Positions 49,266 through 58,249 are shown, counted from the first letter of the stretch. The stretch is 64,000 nucleotides of DNA from Cryobacterium sp. GrIS_2_6 (GCF_035984545.1 NZ_JAXCHP010000001.1:3472001-3536000), one strand, 5' to 3'. The notes: generated by a model not told the origin, from the sequence alone. Program-made: numbers and translations.

Positions 49266-50560
49266 GCACCCACACGAACACCCGACCGGACGCGAACCGG
49301 GCCGACCAGACGAAGGATGCCGCACTCGGCACGCCGGGACAGGCATCGACAACGCCCGCCGCCTTCATCGCCCTCGAAGAGGAGCACGCGGCCCACAACT
49401 ACCACCCGCTTCCCGTCGTCGTCGCGACCGGCGACGGCGCCTGGGTGACGGATGTCGATGGCAAGCGCTACCTGGACTGCCTCGCGGCGTACTCCGCGGT
49501 CAACTTCGGCCACTCGAACCCCGTGCTTCTCGATGCCGCCCGAGCCCAGCTGGGCCGGATCACGCTCACGAGCCGCGCGTTCCACAACGACCAGCTCGGC
49601 CCGTTCGTCACGGCTCTCGCCGAGCTCGCCCACAAGGACATGGTGCTCCCGATGAACACGGGCGCCGAGGCCGTCGAGTCCGGGATCAAGGTCGCCCGCG
49701 CCTGGGGTTACCGTGTGAAGGGCGTAGCACCGGACCAGGCGAACATCATCGTCGCCGGGGGCAACTTCCACGGCCGCACCACCACCATCATCAGCTTCTC
49801 CGACGACGAGTCGGCCCGCGCGGGCTTCGGCCCGTTCACGCCCGGGTTCCGCACCGTGCCGTTCGGCGACGCCGAGGCCCTCGAGGCCGCCATCGATGAG
49901 AACACGGTCGCCGTGCTGCTCGAACCCATCCAGGGCGAGGCCGGCATCGTCGTGCCGCCCGCCGGGTACCTCCCTGCTGTGCGCGAGATCACCACGCGCC
50001 GCAACGTGCTCTTCATCGCCGATGAGATCCAGTCCGGTCTCGGCCGCACCGGAGCGACCTTCGCGTGCGACCTCGTCGGCGTCGTGCCCGACCTGTACCT
50101 CCTGGGCAAGGCCCTCGGCGGCGGGATCGTGCCCGTCTCGGCGGTCGTCGGCAACCGGGACGTCCTTGGCGTCCTGCACCCCGGCGAGCACGGCTCGACC
50201 TTCGGTGGCAACCCGCTCGCCGCCGCCGTCGGCAGCGCCGTCGTGCGGATGCTGGCCACGGGCGAGTACCAGGAACGCGCCCGCGTGCTCGGTGCCCACC
50301 TGCACGAAGCCCTCAATGGCCTCGTCGGGCGAGGAGTTGTCGCGGTCCGTGGCGCCGGGCTCTGGGCCGGAATCGACATCGACCCTTCGCTCGCGAGCGG
50401 CCGCGCCGTGTGCGAGGCACTGATGGTCCGCGGCGTCCTGGCCAAGGACACCCACGGCTCCACGATCCGGCTCGCCCCGCCGCTCTGCGTGTCCGAGGCC
50501 GACCTCGACTGGGCCGTCGCCCAGCTCGCGACCGTCCTCGACGAGTTCGCCGCCGCGTAG
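49262..50560 (+). CDS. rocD: Ornithine--oxo-acid transaminase
   Basis: PLP class III aminotransferase of 432 residues that converts ornithine to glutamate-gamma-semialdehyde, the substrate of the PutA aldehyde dehydrogenase encoded elsewhere in this window. It has EEEHAAHNYHPLPVV, DCLAAYSAVNFGHSNP, LPMNTGAEAVESGIKVAR, NFHGRTTTIISFSDD, FIADEIQSGLGRTG and the Schiff-base Lys in LYLLGKALGGGIVPVSAV. ATG 49262 overlaps the ddaH stop. The first 30 residues are a poorly conserved hydrophilic extension. Confidence 0.95.
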   Translation: MSTHTNTRPDANRADQTKDAALGTPGQASTTPAAFIALEEEHAAHNYHPLPVVVATGDGAWVTDVDGKRYLDCLAAYSAVNFGHSNPVLLDAARAQLGRITLTSRAFHNDQLGPFVTALAELAHKDMVLPMNTGAEAVESGIKVARAWGYRVKGVAPDQANIIVAGGNFHGRTTTIISFSDDESARAGFGPFTPGFRTVPFGDAEALEAAIDENTVAVLLEPIQGEAGIVVPPAGYLPAVREITTRRNVLFIADEIQSGLGRTGATFACDLVGVVPDLYLLGKALGGGIVPVSAVVGNRDVLGVLHPGEHGSTFGGNPLAAAVGSAVVRMLATGEYQERARVLGAHLHEALNGLVGRGVVAVRGAGLWAGIDIDPSLASGRAVCEALMVRGVLAKDTHGSTIRLAPPLCVSEADLDWAVAQLATVLDEFAAA

Positions 50561-50626
50561 CGTCCGCGTCGGGTCTGCGCGAACCTCGACGAGTCGGCTC
50601 GGTGGAAACGGGCCATCTCGGCCTCG

Positions 50627-51889
50627 CTAGCTCTGCGTCGCGGGCACGCCCTCCGGCCGGGCGATGCGGCTCAGCCGGGCGAGCTGGGTGACGTGCCTGG
50701 GCTCGAGCTCTTCGAGCGACGTCACGCCGAGCAGTCGCATCGTGCGGGTGATCTGCTCCGACAGGATCGCGATCGCCCGGTCGACGCCGGCCTCGCCGCC
50801 GGCCATCAGCCCGTAGAGGTAGGCGCGGCCGACGAGGGTGAACCGTGCGCCGAGGGCCACGGCCGCGACGATGTCCGCGCCGCTCATGATGCCGGTGTCG
50901 AGGTGCACCTCGAGGTCGTTGCCCACCTCGCGGGCCACCTCGGGCAGCAAATGGAACGGGATCGGCGCTCGGTCGAGCTGGCGACCGCCGTGGTTGGAGA
51001 GGATGATCGCGTCGATGCCCATTTCGGCGAGCCTGGCGGCATCCGCCACGTTCTGCACGCCCTTGACGACGACCTTGCCCGGCCACTGCGCCTTGATCCA
51101 GGCGAGGTCGTCGAAGGTGACGGTCGGGTCGAACATGGTGTCGAGCAGTTCCCCGACGGTGCCGCTCCAGCGGTCGAGGGAGGCGAAGGCGAGGGGCTCG
51201 GTCGTGAGGAAGTTGATCCACCACTCCGGGCGCGGCAGGGCGTTGACCACGGTGGCAACGGTGAGCTGCGGTGGGATGGAGAAGCCGTTGCGCTTGTCGC
51301 GGAGGCGCGCTCCGGCAACGGGCACGTCGACCGTCACGAGCAGCGTGTCGAAACCGGCCTTGGCGGCCCGGTCGACCAGGGCCATCGAACGGTCCCTGTC
51401 CTTCCACATGTAGAGCTGGAACCAGTTGCGTCCGGCCGGGTTGGCGGCCTTGACGTCCTCGATAGCGGTCGTGCCCATCGTGGAGAGCGAGAACGGGATG
51501 CCGGCCTTCGCTGCCGCGTGCGCGCCGGCGATCTCGCCTTCGGTCTGCATCATCCGGGTGAACCCAGTCGGTGCGATCCCGAACGGTAGTGCGACCGGCG
51601 CCCCGAGCACGTCCCAGCCGGTCGAGACCGTCGAGACGTCGCGGAGGATGGCGGGGTGGAACTCGATGTCCTCGAAGGCCTGGCGGGCGCGAGCGAGCGA
51701 GATCTCCGCCTCCGCTGCGCCCTCGGTGTAGTCGAAGGCCGCCTTCGGAGTGCGCCGCTTGGCGATCGCGCGCAGGTCATGGATGGTGAGGGCGCTCTCG
51801 AGGCGGCGCTTCTTCGCGTTGAGCTCCGGCACCTTGAACTGCATGAGTGGGGCGAGGTCTTTGATCTTGGGGATGCGTCGTTGAACCAT
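50627..51889 (-). CDS. lldD: FMN-dependent alpha-hydroxy-acid dehydrogenase (L-lactate dehydrogenase LldD type)
   Basis: The 420-residue enzyme of the glycolate/lactate oxidase family oxidises L-lactate to pyruvate with FMN and passes electrons to quinone or oxygen. It has [18 protein letters not shown], the FMN/substrate stretch [68 protein letters not shown] with the catalytic His, and [20 protein letters not shown]. The stop is convergent with rocD (66-nt gap with no clear hairpin). A FadR-type regulator lies directly upstream on the same strand, which supports lactate utilisation. Confidence 0.9.
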   Translation of the reverse strand: MVQRRIPKIKDLAPLMQFKVPELNAKKRRLESALTIHDLRAIAKRRTPKAAFDYTEGAAEAEISLARARQAFEDIEFHPAILRDVSTVSTGWDVLGAPVALPFGIAPTGFTRMMQTEGEIAGAHAAAKAGIPFSLSTMGTTAIEDVKAANPAGRNWFQLYMWKDRDRSMALVDRAAKAGFDTLLVTVDVPVAGARLRDKRNGFSIPPQLTVATVVNALPRPEWWINFLTTEPLAFASLDRWSGTVGELLDTMFDPTVTFDDLAWIKAQWPGKVVVKGVQNVADAARLAEMGIDAIILSNHGGRQLDRAPIPFHLLPEVAREVGNDLEVHLDTGIMSGADIVAAVALGARFTLVGRAYLYGLMAGGEAGVDRAIAILSEQITRTMRLLGVTSLEELEPRHVTQLARLSRIARPEGVPATQS

Positions 51890-51965
51890 GGTCAGGATTT
51901 CCGTTCTGGGGTTGGGGCAGGGCGGGTCGGGGGCTACGGAGGTCGGGCGATCGGGTGATCGGCGG

Positions 51966-52005
51966 GTCAGGTCAGGTCAGGTCAGGTCAGGTCAGGTCAG
52001 GTCAG
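51966..52005. repeat. Pentanucleotide tandem repeat (GTCAG)8
   Basis: Eight perfect GTCAG units lie between the FadR-type gene and lldD. The regulator's stop codon (TGA, 52004-52002) lies in the unit nearest the gene, so copy-number changes alter only the 112-nt intercistronic spacer, not the protein. Confidence 0.95.
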
Positions 52006-52820
52006 GCCGGCTCGGGAGGGAGCGGCGCCCCGACGAGGTCGGGATCGTCTGGTCTCTCCGTGAGCCGGGTCTCGGCGTAGTACCCGGCGATGTGGGCCTG
52101 GACGGCCCGGCGGGCTGCGGCGGGGTCGGCCGCGCGAATGCACGCGACGATCTCGCGGTGTTCGAGCCTGAGGCGGGCGGATGTCTCCGCCCACGACCCG
52201 AGCGCAGCAACGCCCGCGCGCGCGTACGCTTCGATCGCACTGCGGAGTCCGGCCATGGTCGCGGTGATGACCTGGTTCCCGGTTGCTTCGGCGAGGGCGA
52301 GGTGGAACTGGGCGTCGAGTGCGAGGAACTCGGACTCGGTCCGGCCCGGCGCATCCATCGCGTCGAGGAGCTGTTCGGCCGGTTCGAGCAACGCCGGTTC
52401 GAGCAACGCCGGTTCGAGCGACGCCGGGTCGTGCGCCTCGGCGAGTTCGGTGACGACGGCGGCCTCGAGCACGAGCCGGGTCTTCACGACGTCCTCGACC
52501 GGGAAGCCCTGGGCCGCGACCTGAAGCCGCATCAGCGCGGACATGCCGCCGCCGGGAAGCGCCACGATGATCGCCCCCGATGTCGGCCCTGAGCCGGTCG
52601 CGGTGCGGACGAGTCCAAGCACCTCGAGCACCCGGATGGCCTCGCGCACGCTCGACCGGCCGACGCCGAGGGAGGCGGCGAGGGCTCGCTCGGGTGCGAG
52701 CCGGTCGCCGGGACGCAGCCGGCCGGAGAGCAATTCGCGCTCGATCGACTCGAGCACGAGTTGCCAGGCTCTGCGCTCGTCCGGGAGTGCGCCCTGCGTG
52801 GGCACGGCGTCAACGGTCAC
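52002..52820 (-). CDS. FadR-subfamily GntR regulator (LldR-like)
   Basis: The 272-residue regulator has an N-terminal winged helix (RAWQLVLESIERELLSGRLRPGDRLAPERALAASLGVGRSSVREAIRVLEVLGLV, about residues 17-71) and an FCD effector domain (DVVKTRLVLEAAVVTELAEAHD, FLALDAQFHLALAEATGNQVI, HREIVACIRAADPAAARRAVQAHI). The FCD metal-site His residues are in FHLALAE, EHREIV and VQAHI. It lies upstream of lldD in the same orientation, so L-lactate is the likely effector. The GTG start has GAGGAG upstream. A 15-bp repeat inserts LEPAL units at about residues 135-149. Confidence 0.92.
   Translation of the reverse strand: MTVDAVPTQGALPDERRAWQLVLESIERELLSGRLRPGDRLAPERALAASLGVGRSSVREAIRVLEVLGLVRTATGSGPTSGAIIVALPGGGMSALMRLQVAAQGFPVEDVVKTRLVLEAAVVTELAEAHDPASLEPALLEPALLEPAEQLLDAMDAPGRTESEFLALDAQFHLALAEATGNQVITATMAGLRSAIEAYARAGVAALGSWAETSARLRLEHREIVACIRAADPAAARRAVQAHIAGYYAETRLTERPDDPDLVGAPLPPEPA
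52381..52425. repeat. In-frame 15-bp tandem repeat (three units) in the FadR-type gene
   Basis: GGTTCGAGCAACGCC is repeated at 52381-52395, 52396-52410 and, with one change, 52411-52425. On the minus strand it encodes LEPAL repeats in a loop between effector-domain helices. Confidence 0.9.
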
Positions 52821-52943
52821 GGGCTCCTCCTCGGCAGTGGGGTGGTGTTGGTCGTCGTGGCGGCTGTGAAATGAAGCCGCTGTGGTCTGACCACACACTA
52901 CACGGCGGTGGACGCCCGTGGCCAGCACTGGTTGACCCGTGCT

Positions 52944-52989
52944 TTTCCGGTCGAGGGCGCCTGATGCGCCGGTGACTCTCGACCGGAAA
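52944..52989. repeat. Inverted repeat family B copy 2
   Basis: TTTCCGGTCGAG (52944-52955) and CTCGACCGGAAA (52978-52989) pair perfectly over 12 bp. The spacer GGCGCCTGATGCGCCGGTGA is close to that of copy 1 inside oleBC. It lies in the 264-nt divergent gap between the FadR-type gene and the dienelactone hydrolase; no gene is seen there. Confidence 0.8.
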
Positions 52990-53042
52990 GGACGGATTGG
53001 GTCCGGGCCCGGGCCGTTCAGCGACGGGCGGTTTCGGTGCGA

Positions 53043-53048
53043 TAAGGT
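53043..53048 (+). promoter_or_regulatory. Putative -10 box of the dienelactone hydrolase gene
   Basis: TAAGGT lies 36 nt before the ATG, giving a short leader that contains the AGGAGG site. Confidence 0.4.
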
Positions 53049-53084
53049 TCCTCCAACCCGAGCACGTCCAGGCCAGGAGGCCCC

Positions 53085-53864
53085 ATGACCGCGAACCCAG
53101 CACCCCAGCTGATCGACTTCGAACTTCCGGCCGCGAACGGCGGAAGCGCCGGACTCCGCGCGGTGCTCGGGGTGCCTGCCGGCTCCGGTCCCTGGCCGGG
53201 GGTTGTGCTCGTCCACGAGGCCTTCGGCATCAGTGACGTGATGCGCCGGCAGGTCGAACGACTCGCGGCGGCCGGCTACCTCGCACTGATGCCCGACCTC
53301 TTCACGGAGGGCGGCGCCCGGAAGTGCCTCGTCGCGACCTTCCGCGCCCTGACCGCGGGCGAGGGGCGCGCGTTCGTCGACATCGAGAACGCGCGGCAGG
53401 CGCTCATCGCCCGGGCGGACTGCACGGGTGAGGTGGGTGTGCTCGGCTTCTGCATGGGCGGCGGCTTCGCGCTCGCGGCCGCCACGCGGGGGTTCGCCGC
53501 GGCATCCGTCAACTATGGCCGGCTGCCGAAAGACCTCGACGCGGCCCTGGAGGGTGCGTGCCCGATCGTCGGCAGCTATGGCGGCAGGGACCGCTCTCTC
53601 GTCGGCGCCGCTGCCCGGCTCGAGGGCGCGCTCGAGAGTGCCGGCGTGCCACACGACGTCAAGGAATACCCGACGGCCGGGCACTCCTTCCTCAACGATG
53701 CCGAAACAGGTCCGGCCGCCGTCCGCTTCCTCACGCAGCGCATCCTCGGCGCCGGCCCCGACCCGGAGGCCGCCGCCGACGCCTGGACCCGCATCGAGGC
53801 GTTCTTCGCCGAACACCTCGCTTCCGCCCCGCCTCTCACGGACCACAACGCCGCCCGCCCCTAA
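53085..53864 (+). CDS. Dienelactone hydrolase-family protein
   Basis: The 259-residue alpha/beta hydrolase has the DLH catalytic Cys in VGVLGFCMGGGFALAAA (about residue 123), an acidic residue in GSYGGRDRSLVGAA and His in EYPTAGHSFLNDAE. The oxyanion region is VVLVHEAFGISDVMRRQVERLAAAGY. Besides dienelactones, the family hydrolyses many esters and lactones; no aromatic-degradation genes are nearby, so the substrate is unknown. It starts with AGGAGG 5 nt upstream. The stop touches inverted repeat A2. Confidence 0.92.
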   Translation: MTANPAPQLIDFELPAANGGSAGLRAVLGVPAGSGPWPGVVLVHEAFGISDVMRRQVERLAAAGYLALMPDLFTEGGARKCLVATFRALTAGEGRAFVDIENARQALIARADCTGEVGVLGFCMGGGFALAAATRGFAAASVNYGRLPKDLDAALEGACPIVGSYGGRDRSLVGAAARLEGALESAGVPHDVKEYPTAGHSFLNDAETGPAAVRFLTQRILGAGPDPEAAADAWTRIEAFFAEHLASAPPLTDHNAARP

Positions 53865-53952
53865 CCGATTGGACGGAGTTTTTGGGTTTTCAGGACTCTG
53901 GGTATGAACGCGATCTAAGCGCTTTCCGGGCAGAATCTCCGTCGAATCGGTT
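53863..53952. repeat. Long inverted repeat, family A copy 2
   Basis: Left arm 53863-53884 and right arm 53931-53952 pair over 22 bp with three mismatches, core GACGGAGTTTTTG as in copy 1 (2661-2743). The loop shares the words CGCGA..TAAGCGCTTTCCGGGCA with copy 1. It lies between the convergent dienelactone hydrolase and DJ-1/PfpI genes. Confidence 0.8.
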
Positions 53953-53983
53953 CGGGTGCCGGCGACGGCGTTGCGTGCCGGTC

Positions 53984-54574
53984 TCAGCGGGCCGAGGCGA
54001 GGGCGGGTTCGGCGGGAGTGACACCGGATGCCGCGAGCAGCTTCATGAATTCGCGCATCCAGCTGGGGTGGTCTGGCCACGCCCTGCCCGAGACGAGGTT
54101 GCCGTCGACGACGCCCGCGCCGTTCTCGAACACGCCCCCGCCGAGTTCGACGTCGATCTGCAGGGCCGGGTACGCCGAGCTCGTGCGGCCGTGAAGCACC
54201 CCGGCAGCGGCGAGCAGCATCGGGCCGTGGCAGAGTGCGGCGACGGGAGCGTTCCGCTCGAAGAAGTTCCGGACGATCCGCTTCGCGTCCTCGTCGTTGC
54301 GGATGTACTCCGGTGCGCGGCCGCCGGGGACGACGATGGCCGCGTAGTCGGCCGGGTCGACGTCCTTGAACGCCACGTCGGCGTCCCAGGTGTGGCCGAG
54401 CTTCTCGGTGTATGTGTCGAAGCCGTCCACGAAGTCATGAACGACGAACTGGAGCTTCCTCTTCTCCGGGGCGCCGATATGCACCTCGAAGCCCTCCTCG
54501 AGCAGCCGCTGGTAGGGGTAGAACACCTCGAGGGTCTCGGCGGCGTCGCCGGTGAGAATGAGGATCTTGGTCAT
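53984..54574 (-). CDS. DJ-1/PfpI-family protein
   Basis: This 196-residue class-I glutamine-amidotransferase-like fold protein starts with MTKILILTGDAAETLEVFYPYQRLLEEGFEVHI-type sequence. It has the acidic residue in GDAAETLEV, VVPGGRAPEYIRND and the nucleophile elbow VAALCHGPMLLAAAGVLHGR (Cys at about residue 116). PfpI members act as proteases, deglycases or chaperones; the function here is not known. The start has a purine-rich AGAGAGGAACGTC leader. Confidence 0.92.
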   Translation of the reverse strand: MTKILILTGDAAETLEVFYPYQRLLEEGFEVHIGAPEKRKLQFVVHDFVDGFDTYTEKLGHTWDADVAFKDVDPADYAAIVVPGGRAPEYIRNDEDAKRIVRNFFERNAPVAALCHGPMLLAAAGVLHGRTSSAYPALQIDVELGGGVFENGAGVVDGNLVSGRAWPDHPSWMREFMKLLAASGVTPAEPALASAR

Positions 54575-54727
54575 GACGTTCCTCTCTGAACTGTGTGAAT
54601 CTGAACGCTGCTGAACTCAGTGGACGGGTCGTCCGTTGACGCCTTCAGTGTTCCCCCGACCGGCGCGCCGGGCAAGTGCCACCGGCGCAGGCCGGTGCGG
54701 AACAGCTGGGAAAGGCTCCAGGCCGGC

Positions 54728-55123
54728 TCAGACGAACATCAGCACGACGCCGAGGACCGCCGATGCGAGCCCGGTGCCGAGCAGGATCAGCCCGGTCAGG
54801 CGCAGGGCCTTGCCCTCCGATTCCGGGGCATGCGTGACCCCGCGGGATGCGTCACGGGAGTGGTACCAGACCGGCACGTCGTCGCCCGGTGCGAGCCGGT
54901 GGCTCTCGTGCGTGTTCGCGGCCCGCTCGTGCACGTCCCCCGAGCGGTCGAACCAGCGGATGACCGTGTGCGATCCCGAGGACGCGATCACGCCATCCGT
55001 GGCGACCCAGCCGCCCTTGACACCGCGGATCCCAAGCCCGAGGACATAGAGGACGGCGCCGCCGACGAACCCGACGAGGGTCAGGACCTCGCTGATGAGC
55101 CCGATGAGGTCGTGCGCGTCCAT
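54728..55123 (-). CDS. DUF3592-like membrane protein
   Basis: This 131-residue protein has two transmembrane helices (about residues 8-32 and 108-130) flanking a beta-rich extramembrane domain with GWVATDGVIASSGSHTVIRWFDRSGDVHE and LAPGDDVPVWYHSRDAS, the DUF3592 pattern. The function is unknown. ATG 55123 matches the first helix; the longer frame to 55324 is unsupported. It is divergent from the POT transporter with 127 nt between. The 153-nt gap to the DJ-1 gene shows nothing notable. Confidence 0.82.
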   Translation of the reverse strand: MDAHDLIGLISEVLTLVGFVGGAVLYVLGLGIRGVKGGWVATDGVIASSGSHTVIRWFDRSGDVHERAANTHESHRLAPGDDVPVWYHSRDASRGVTHAPESEGKALRLTGLILLGTGLASAVLGVVLMFV

Positions 55124-55238
55124 TCGCCCCCCTCTCGCCCGCACGTCTCGTGCTCGTTCGCCCTGTGACCACGATCGTATCGTGCCCCGGCGCGGCGCCC
55201 TGAGGGTCCCCGATGCCCCTGATCCGGGGGCCAGCGGA

Positions 55239-55244
55239 TACAGT
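55239..55244 (+). promoter_or_regulatory. -10 box of the POT transporter, leaderless geometry
   Basis: TACAGT, then the 6-nt spacer CGAGAG, then ATG 55251. Confidence 0.55.
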
Positions 55245-55250
55245 CGAGAG

Positions 55251-56717
55251 ATGACCACGGTCGAAAAACCCGTCCCCGCCCACAAAGACCGCAGCTTCTT
55301 CGGGCAGCCGCGAGCTCTCGCCAATATCTTCGGCGTTGAGATGTGGGAGCGGTTCTCCTTCTATGGGATGCAGGGCATCCTGCTCCTGTACCTGTACTAC
55401 TCCGCCGCCGAAGGCGGCCTGGGGATCGAGCAGGCGACCGCCGCCGGCATCGTCGGCGCGTACGGCGGAGGGGTCTATCTCTCGACGATCCTGGGCGCCT
55501 GGATCGCCGACCGGGTGCTCGGCAGTGAGAGGGTGCTGTTCTACAGCGCCATCGTGATCATGCTCGGGCATCTCGCCCTCGCCCTCGTGCCCGGCGTCGC
55601 CGGCGTAACCGTCGGACTGTTGCTGATCGCGCTCGGCAGCGGTGGCCTGAAGGCCAATGCGACGAGCGTCGTCGGTTCGCTCTACACACGGGACGACCCT
55701 CGCCTCGACGCAGGCTTCTCGCTCTTCTACCTCGGGATCAACCTCGGCGCGTTCTTCGGCCCGATCCTGACCGGGCTCCTGCAGACGACGGCCGGCTTCC
55801 ACTTCGGCTTCGGCCTCGCCGCCGTCGGCATGGCGATCGGGCTCACTCAGTACTCCTTCGGACGCAGGAGCCTGCCCGAGATCGTGCACCAGGTCCCGAA
55901 CCCGCTCCCGCGCTCGCGCTGGACGCCCTACCTCGTCGGCGCGGTTACCGCCGCCGTGCTCGTCGTGGTGCTCGTGCTTGTCGGCGTGATCACGGCGGAC
56001 GGCCTCGTCACCCTCGTGATCGCCCTGACGATCATCGCGACGATCAGCTACTTCGTCGTCATCCTGCGCAACCGACAGATCAGCATCGTCGAGCGCAAGC
56101 GGGTCTACGCCTTCATCCCGCTCTTCCTCGCGAGCGCCGTGTTCTGGTCGCTCTCCCAGCAGCAGTTCACCGTCGTCACGATCTACACGGACGAGCGCCT
56201 CGACCGGCACCTGTTCGGCTGGGAAATCCCGGTGTCCTGGATCCAGTCCTTCAACCCGGTCTTCATCATCCTGCTCTCCGGTGTCTTCGCCGCGCTCTGG
56301 ACCCGCTGGGGTAGCCGCCAGCCGTCGACTCCGGTCAAGTTCGCGCTCGGCACCGCGGTGATGGGCGTGGCCTTCCTCGGCTTCCTGCCGTTCGTGGGCG
56401 GCGGTGCCAACTCGACGCCGATGCTCGCGATGATCGGCATCCTCTTCGTGCTCACGGTCGCCGAGCTCCTGATCGGCCCGGTCGGCCTCGCGCTCACCAC
56501 GAAGCTCGCGCCTGCGCCGTTCCGAACCCAGATGGTCGCCCTGTTCTTCCTGTCGATCGCCCTGGGCACGGCCGTGTCCGGTTCGCTTGCCCAGTGGTAC
56601 ACCGAGGTCCCCGAGACGCTCTACTTCAGCGTGATCGGCGGCGTCGCGATCCTGTTCGGCATCGGGCTCGCGGTCTTCGCCCGGCCGGTGCTCCGCCTCA
56701 TGGGCGGCGTGCGCTAG
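55251..56717 (+). CDS. POT/PTR-family di-/tripeptide:H+ symporter
   Basis: The 488-residue MFS protein has about 14 transmembrane segments. POT signatures are EMWERFSFYGMQGILLLYL (ExxERFxYYG, residues about 30-48), GGLKANATSVVGSLY and FSLFYLGINLGAFFGPILTGLL (PTR2 signature). WSLSQQQFTVVTIYTDERLDRHLFGWEIP and SWIQSFNPVFIIL also fit. It imports small peptides driven by protons. ATG 55251 follows a leaderless -10 box. It is convergent with the MFS exporter. Confidence 0.95.
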   Translation: MTTVEKPVPAHKDRSFFGQPRALANIFGVEMWERFSFYGMQGILLLYLYYSAAEGGLGIEQATAAGIVGAYGGGVYLSTILGAWIADRVLGSERVLFYSAIVIMLGHLALALVPGVAGVTVGLLLIALGSGGLKANATSVVGSLYTRDDPRLDAGFSLFYLGINLGAFFGPILTGLLQTTAGFHFGFGLAAVGMAIGLTQYSFGRRSLPEIVHQVPNPLPRSRWTPYLVGAVTAAVLVVVLVLVGVITADGLVTLVIALTIIATISYFVVILRNRQISIVERKRVYAFIPLFLASAVFWSLSQQQFTVVTIYTDERLDRHLFGWEIPVSWIQSFNPVFIILLSGVFAALWTRWGSRQPSTPVKFALGTAVMGVAFLGFLPFVGGGANSTPMLAMIGILFVLTVAELLIGPVGLALTTKLAPAPFRTQMVALFFLSIALGTAVSGSLAQWYTEVPETLYFSVIGGVAILFGIGLAVFARPVLRLMGGVR

Positions 56718-56808
56718 CGAGGTTCCTGCGCCAGACCTGCGACCCGGCGAGCGGATGTTGCTGGCAGGCCCCCCCGGCATCCGTCGCCCCGCCGTTGCGG
56801 TCGCCGCC

Positions 56809-56898
56809 GCGCCGCTTTCGGCAGCCCGCTCCCGAAAGGGCGGGCGCGCGCTGCCGAAACCGGCGCGGGCGCGGCTCGGACAGGGCGCGGCCTGTCCG
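56809..56898. terminator. Two hairpins between convergent transporters
   Basis: A 17-bp stem with one mismatch (56809-56825 with 56850-56866) and a perfect 7-bp stem CGGACAG/CTGTCCG (56877-56883 with 56892-56898) lie between the POT and MFS genes. The GC-rich stems suit bidirectional termination. Confidence 0.55.
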
Positions 56899-56917
56899 AA
56901 ACGGGCGCGGGAGCGAC

Positions 56918-58249
56918 CTAGCGGGTCGCCTCGATGATCGCGATCTCGCGGGTGGCGGTCTCCACGTCGATCGGGTCGCGGTCGCGTCCGTCGCCGTCGT
57001 GGTGCACTTGCACGTGAGGCACGACCCCGCGGCGGTACCGTACGCGCAGGCTGCGGTACCTGATCAGCCAGAACAGCATGGCCCCCGCGGCCAGGATGCC
57101 CGAAAGCGCCGCGACACCCAGTGCCCAGCGCGGGCCGAAGCGGTCGGCGACCCAGCCCACGAACGGCGCGCCGAGCGGGGTGCCGCCGGCGAAGATGGCC
57201 ATGTAGAGCGCCATCACCCGTCCGCGCATCGCGGGCTTCGTGGTGGTCTGCACATAGGCGTTCGCGGTCGTCATGAGCGTGAGCGAGAACAGCCCGACAA
57301 AGACGAGCGAGACGGCGAAACTGAGATACGTCGGCATCACCGCGGCGATTCCGCACGCCACGCCGAAGAGCGCGGCGCCGGCGACGACGAGGCGCAGGCG
57401 CGGGCGGCTGCGACGGGCCGACAGCAGTGCGCCCGCGACAGAGCCGACGGCCATGATGGAACTCAGCAACCCGAATTCGCCTGCGCCCATGTGGAATTCG
57501 ACCGTCGCCATGGTTGCGGTGAAGATCGCGAAGTTGAGCCCGAAGGTTCCGATCAGGAAGACCGCGATCAGCACGACGATGATGTCGGGCCGATGCGCGA
57601 CGTAGCGGAACCCGGCCATCAGCTGGCCCCGCTTCCGCGGCGCCCGCGGCTGGGGGCGCAGCTCGCTCGTGTGCAGCAGGGCCATCGCGAAGACCGTCGC
57701 GGCGAAGGTGACGGCGTTGATCAGGAACACCCAGCCGGCACCGACCGCGACCGTCAACAGGCCGGCGACGGCCGGGCCGATCAGGCGGGCGCCGTTGAAC
57801 GAGGCCGAATTCAGTGCGACCGCGTTGGACAGGTTGCTGTCGGGGACGAGCTCCGAGACGAAGGTCTGCCGTGCGGGAGAGTCGATCGCGGCGACGATCC
57901 CGAGTCCGAACGCAAAGACGTAGACGTGCCAGAGCTGGGCGACGCCGGTCACGACGATCAGGCCGAGCCCGAGGGCCAGGACGCCCATCAGGCTCTGGGT
58001 GATGATCAGGAGCCTGCGCCGGTTGAACCGGTCCGCGATCAGGCCGGACCACGGCATCAGCAGGAGTTGCGGCCCGAACTGCAGGGCCATCACGACCCCG
58101 ACCGCCGTTGCGTTGTGGTCGGTGAGCATCGTCAGGACGATCCAGTCCTGGGCGGTGCGCTGCATCCACGTACCGATGTTCGACACGAGGGCGCCTGCGA
58201 ACCAGATTCGGTAGTTCGCGACGCGCAGGGAGCGGAACATGGTACTCAA
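56918..58249 (-). CDS. MFS transporter (MFS_3 / enterobactin-exporter-like)
   Basis: The 443-residue protein has twelve transmembrane segments: FRSLRVANYRIWFAGALVSNIGTWMQRTAQDWIVL at the start, LMPWSGLIADRFNRRRLLIITQ (MFS loop 2-3 motif), and AIDSPARQTFVSELVPDSNLSNAVALNSASFNGARLIGPA, typical of the MFS_3 exporters. A hydrophilic tail of about 45 residues follows. The ORF can start at TTG 58249 (overlapping the marR stop) or ATG 58240. It is co-transcribed with marR, so it is probably a drug or siderophore efflux pump under MarR control. Confidence 0.92.
   Translation of the reverse strand: MSTMFRSLRVANYRIWFAGALVSNIGTWMQRTAQDWIVLTMLTDHNATAVGVVMALQFGPQLLLMPWSGLIADRFNRRRLLIITQSLMGVLALGLGLIVVTGVAQLWHVYVFAFGLGIVAAIDSPARQTFVSELVPDSNLSNAVALNSASFNGARLIGPAVAGLLTVAVGAGWVFLINAVTFAATVFAMALLHTSELRPQPRAPRKRGQLMAGFRYVAHRPDIIVVLIAVFLIGTFGLNFAIFTATMATVEFHMGAGEFGLLSSIMAVGSVAGALLSARRSRPRLRLVVAGAALFGVACGIAAVMPTYLSFAVSLVFVGLFSLTLMTTANAYVQTTTKPAMRGRVMALYMAIFAGGTPLGAPFVGWVADRFGPRWALGVAALSGILAAGAMLFWLIRYRSLRVRYRRGVVPHVQVHHDGDGRDRDPIDVETATREIAIIEATR

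Noticed and set aside
52821..54080. N-terminal extension of the FadR-type frame to 692 residues
   Set aside because: The extension crosses the divergent promoter and the dienelactone hydrolase on the opposite strand; GTG 52820 has a GAGGAG site and gives the family length.
54852..58169. An uninterrupted 1105-codon minus-strand frame
   Set aside because: It is antisense to the POT gene and out of frame with the MFS and MarR genes; the composition is Arg/Gly/Asp-rich with no domain. Long open shadow frames are expected at about 70% GC.
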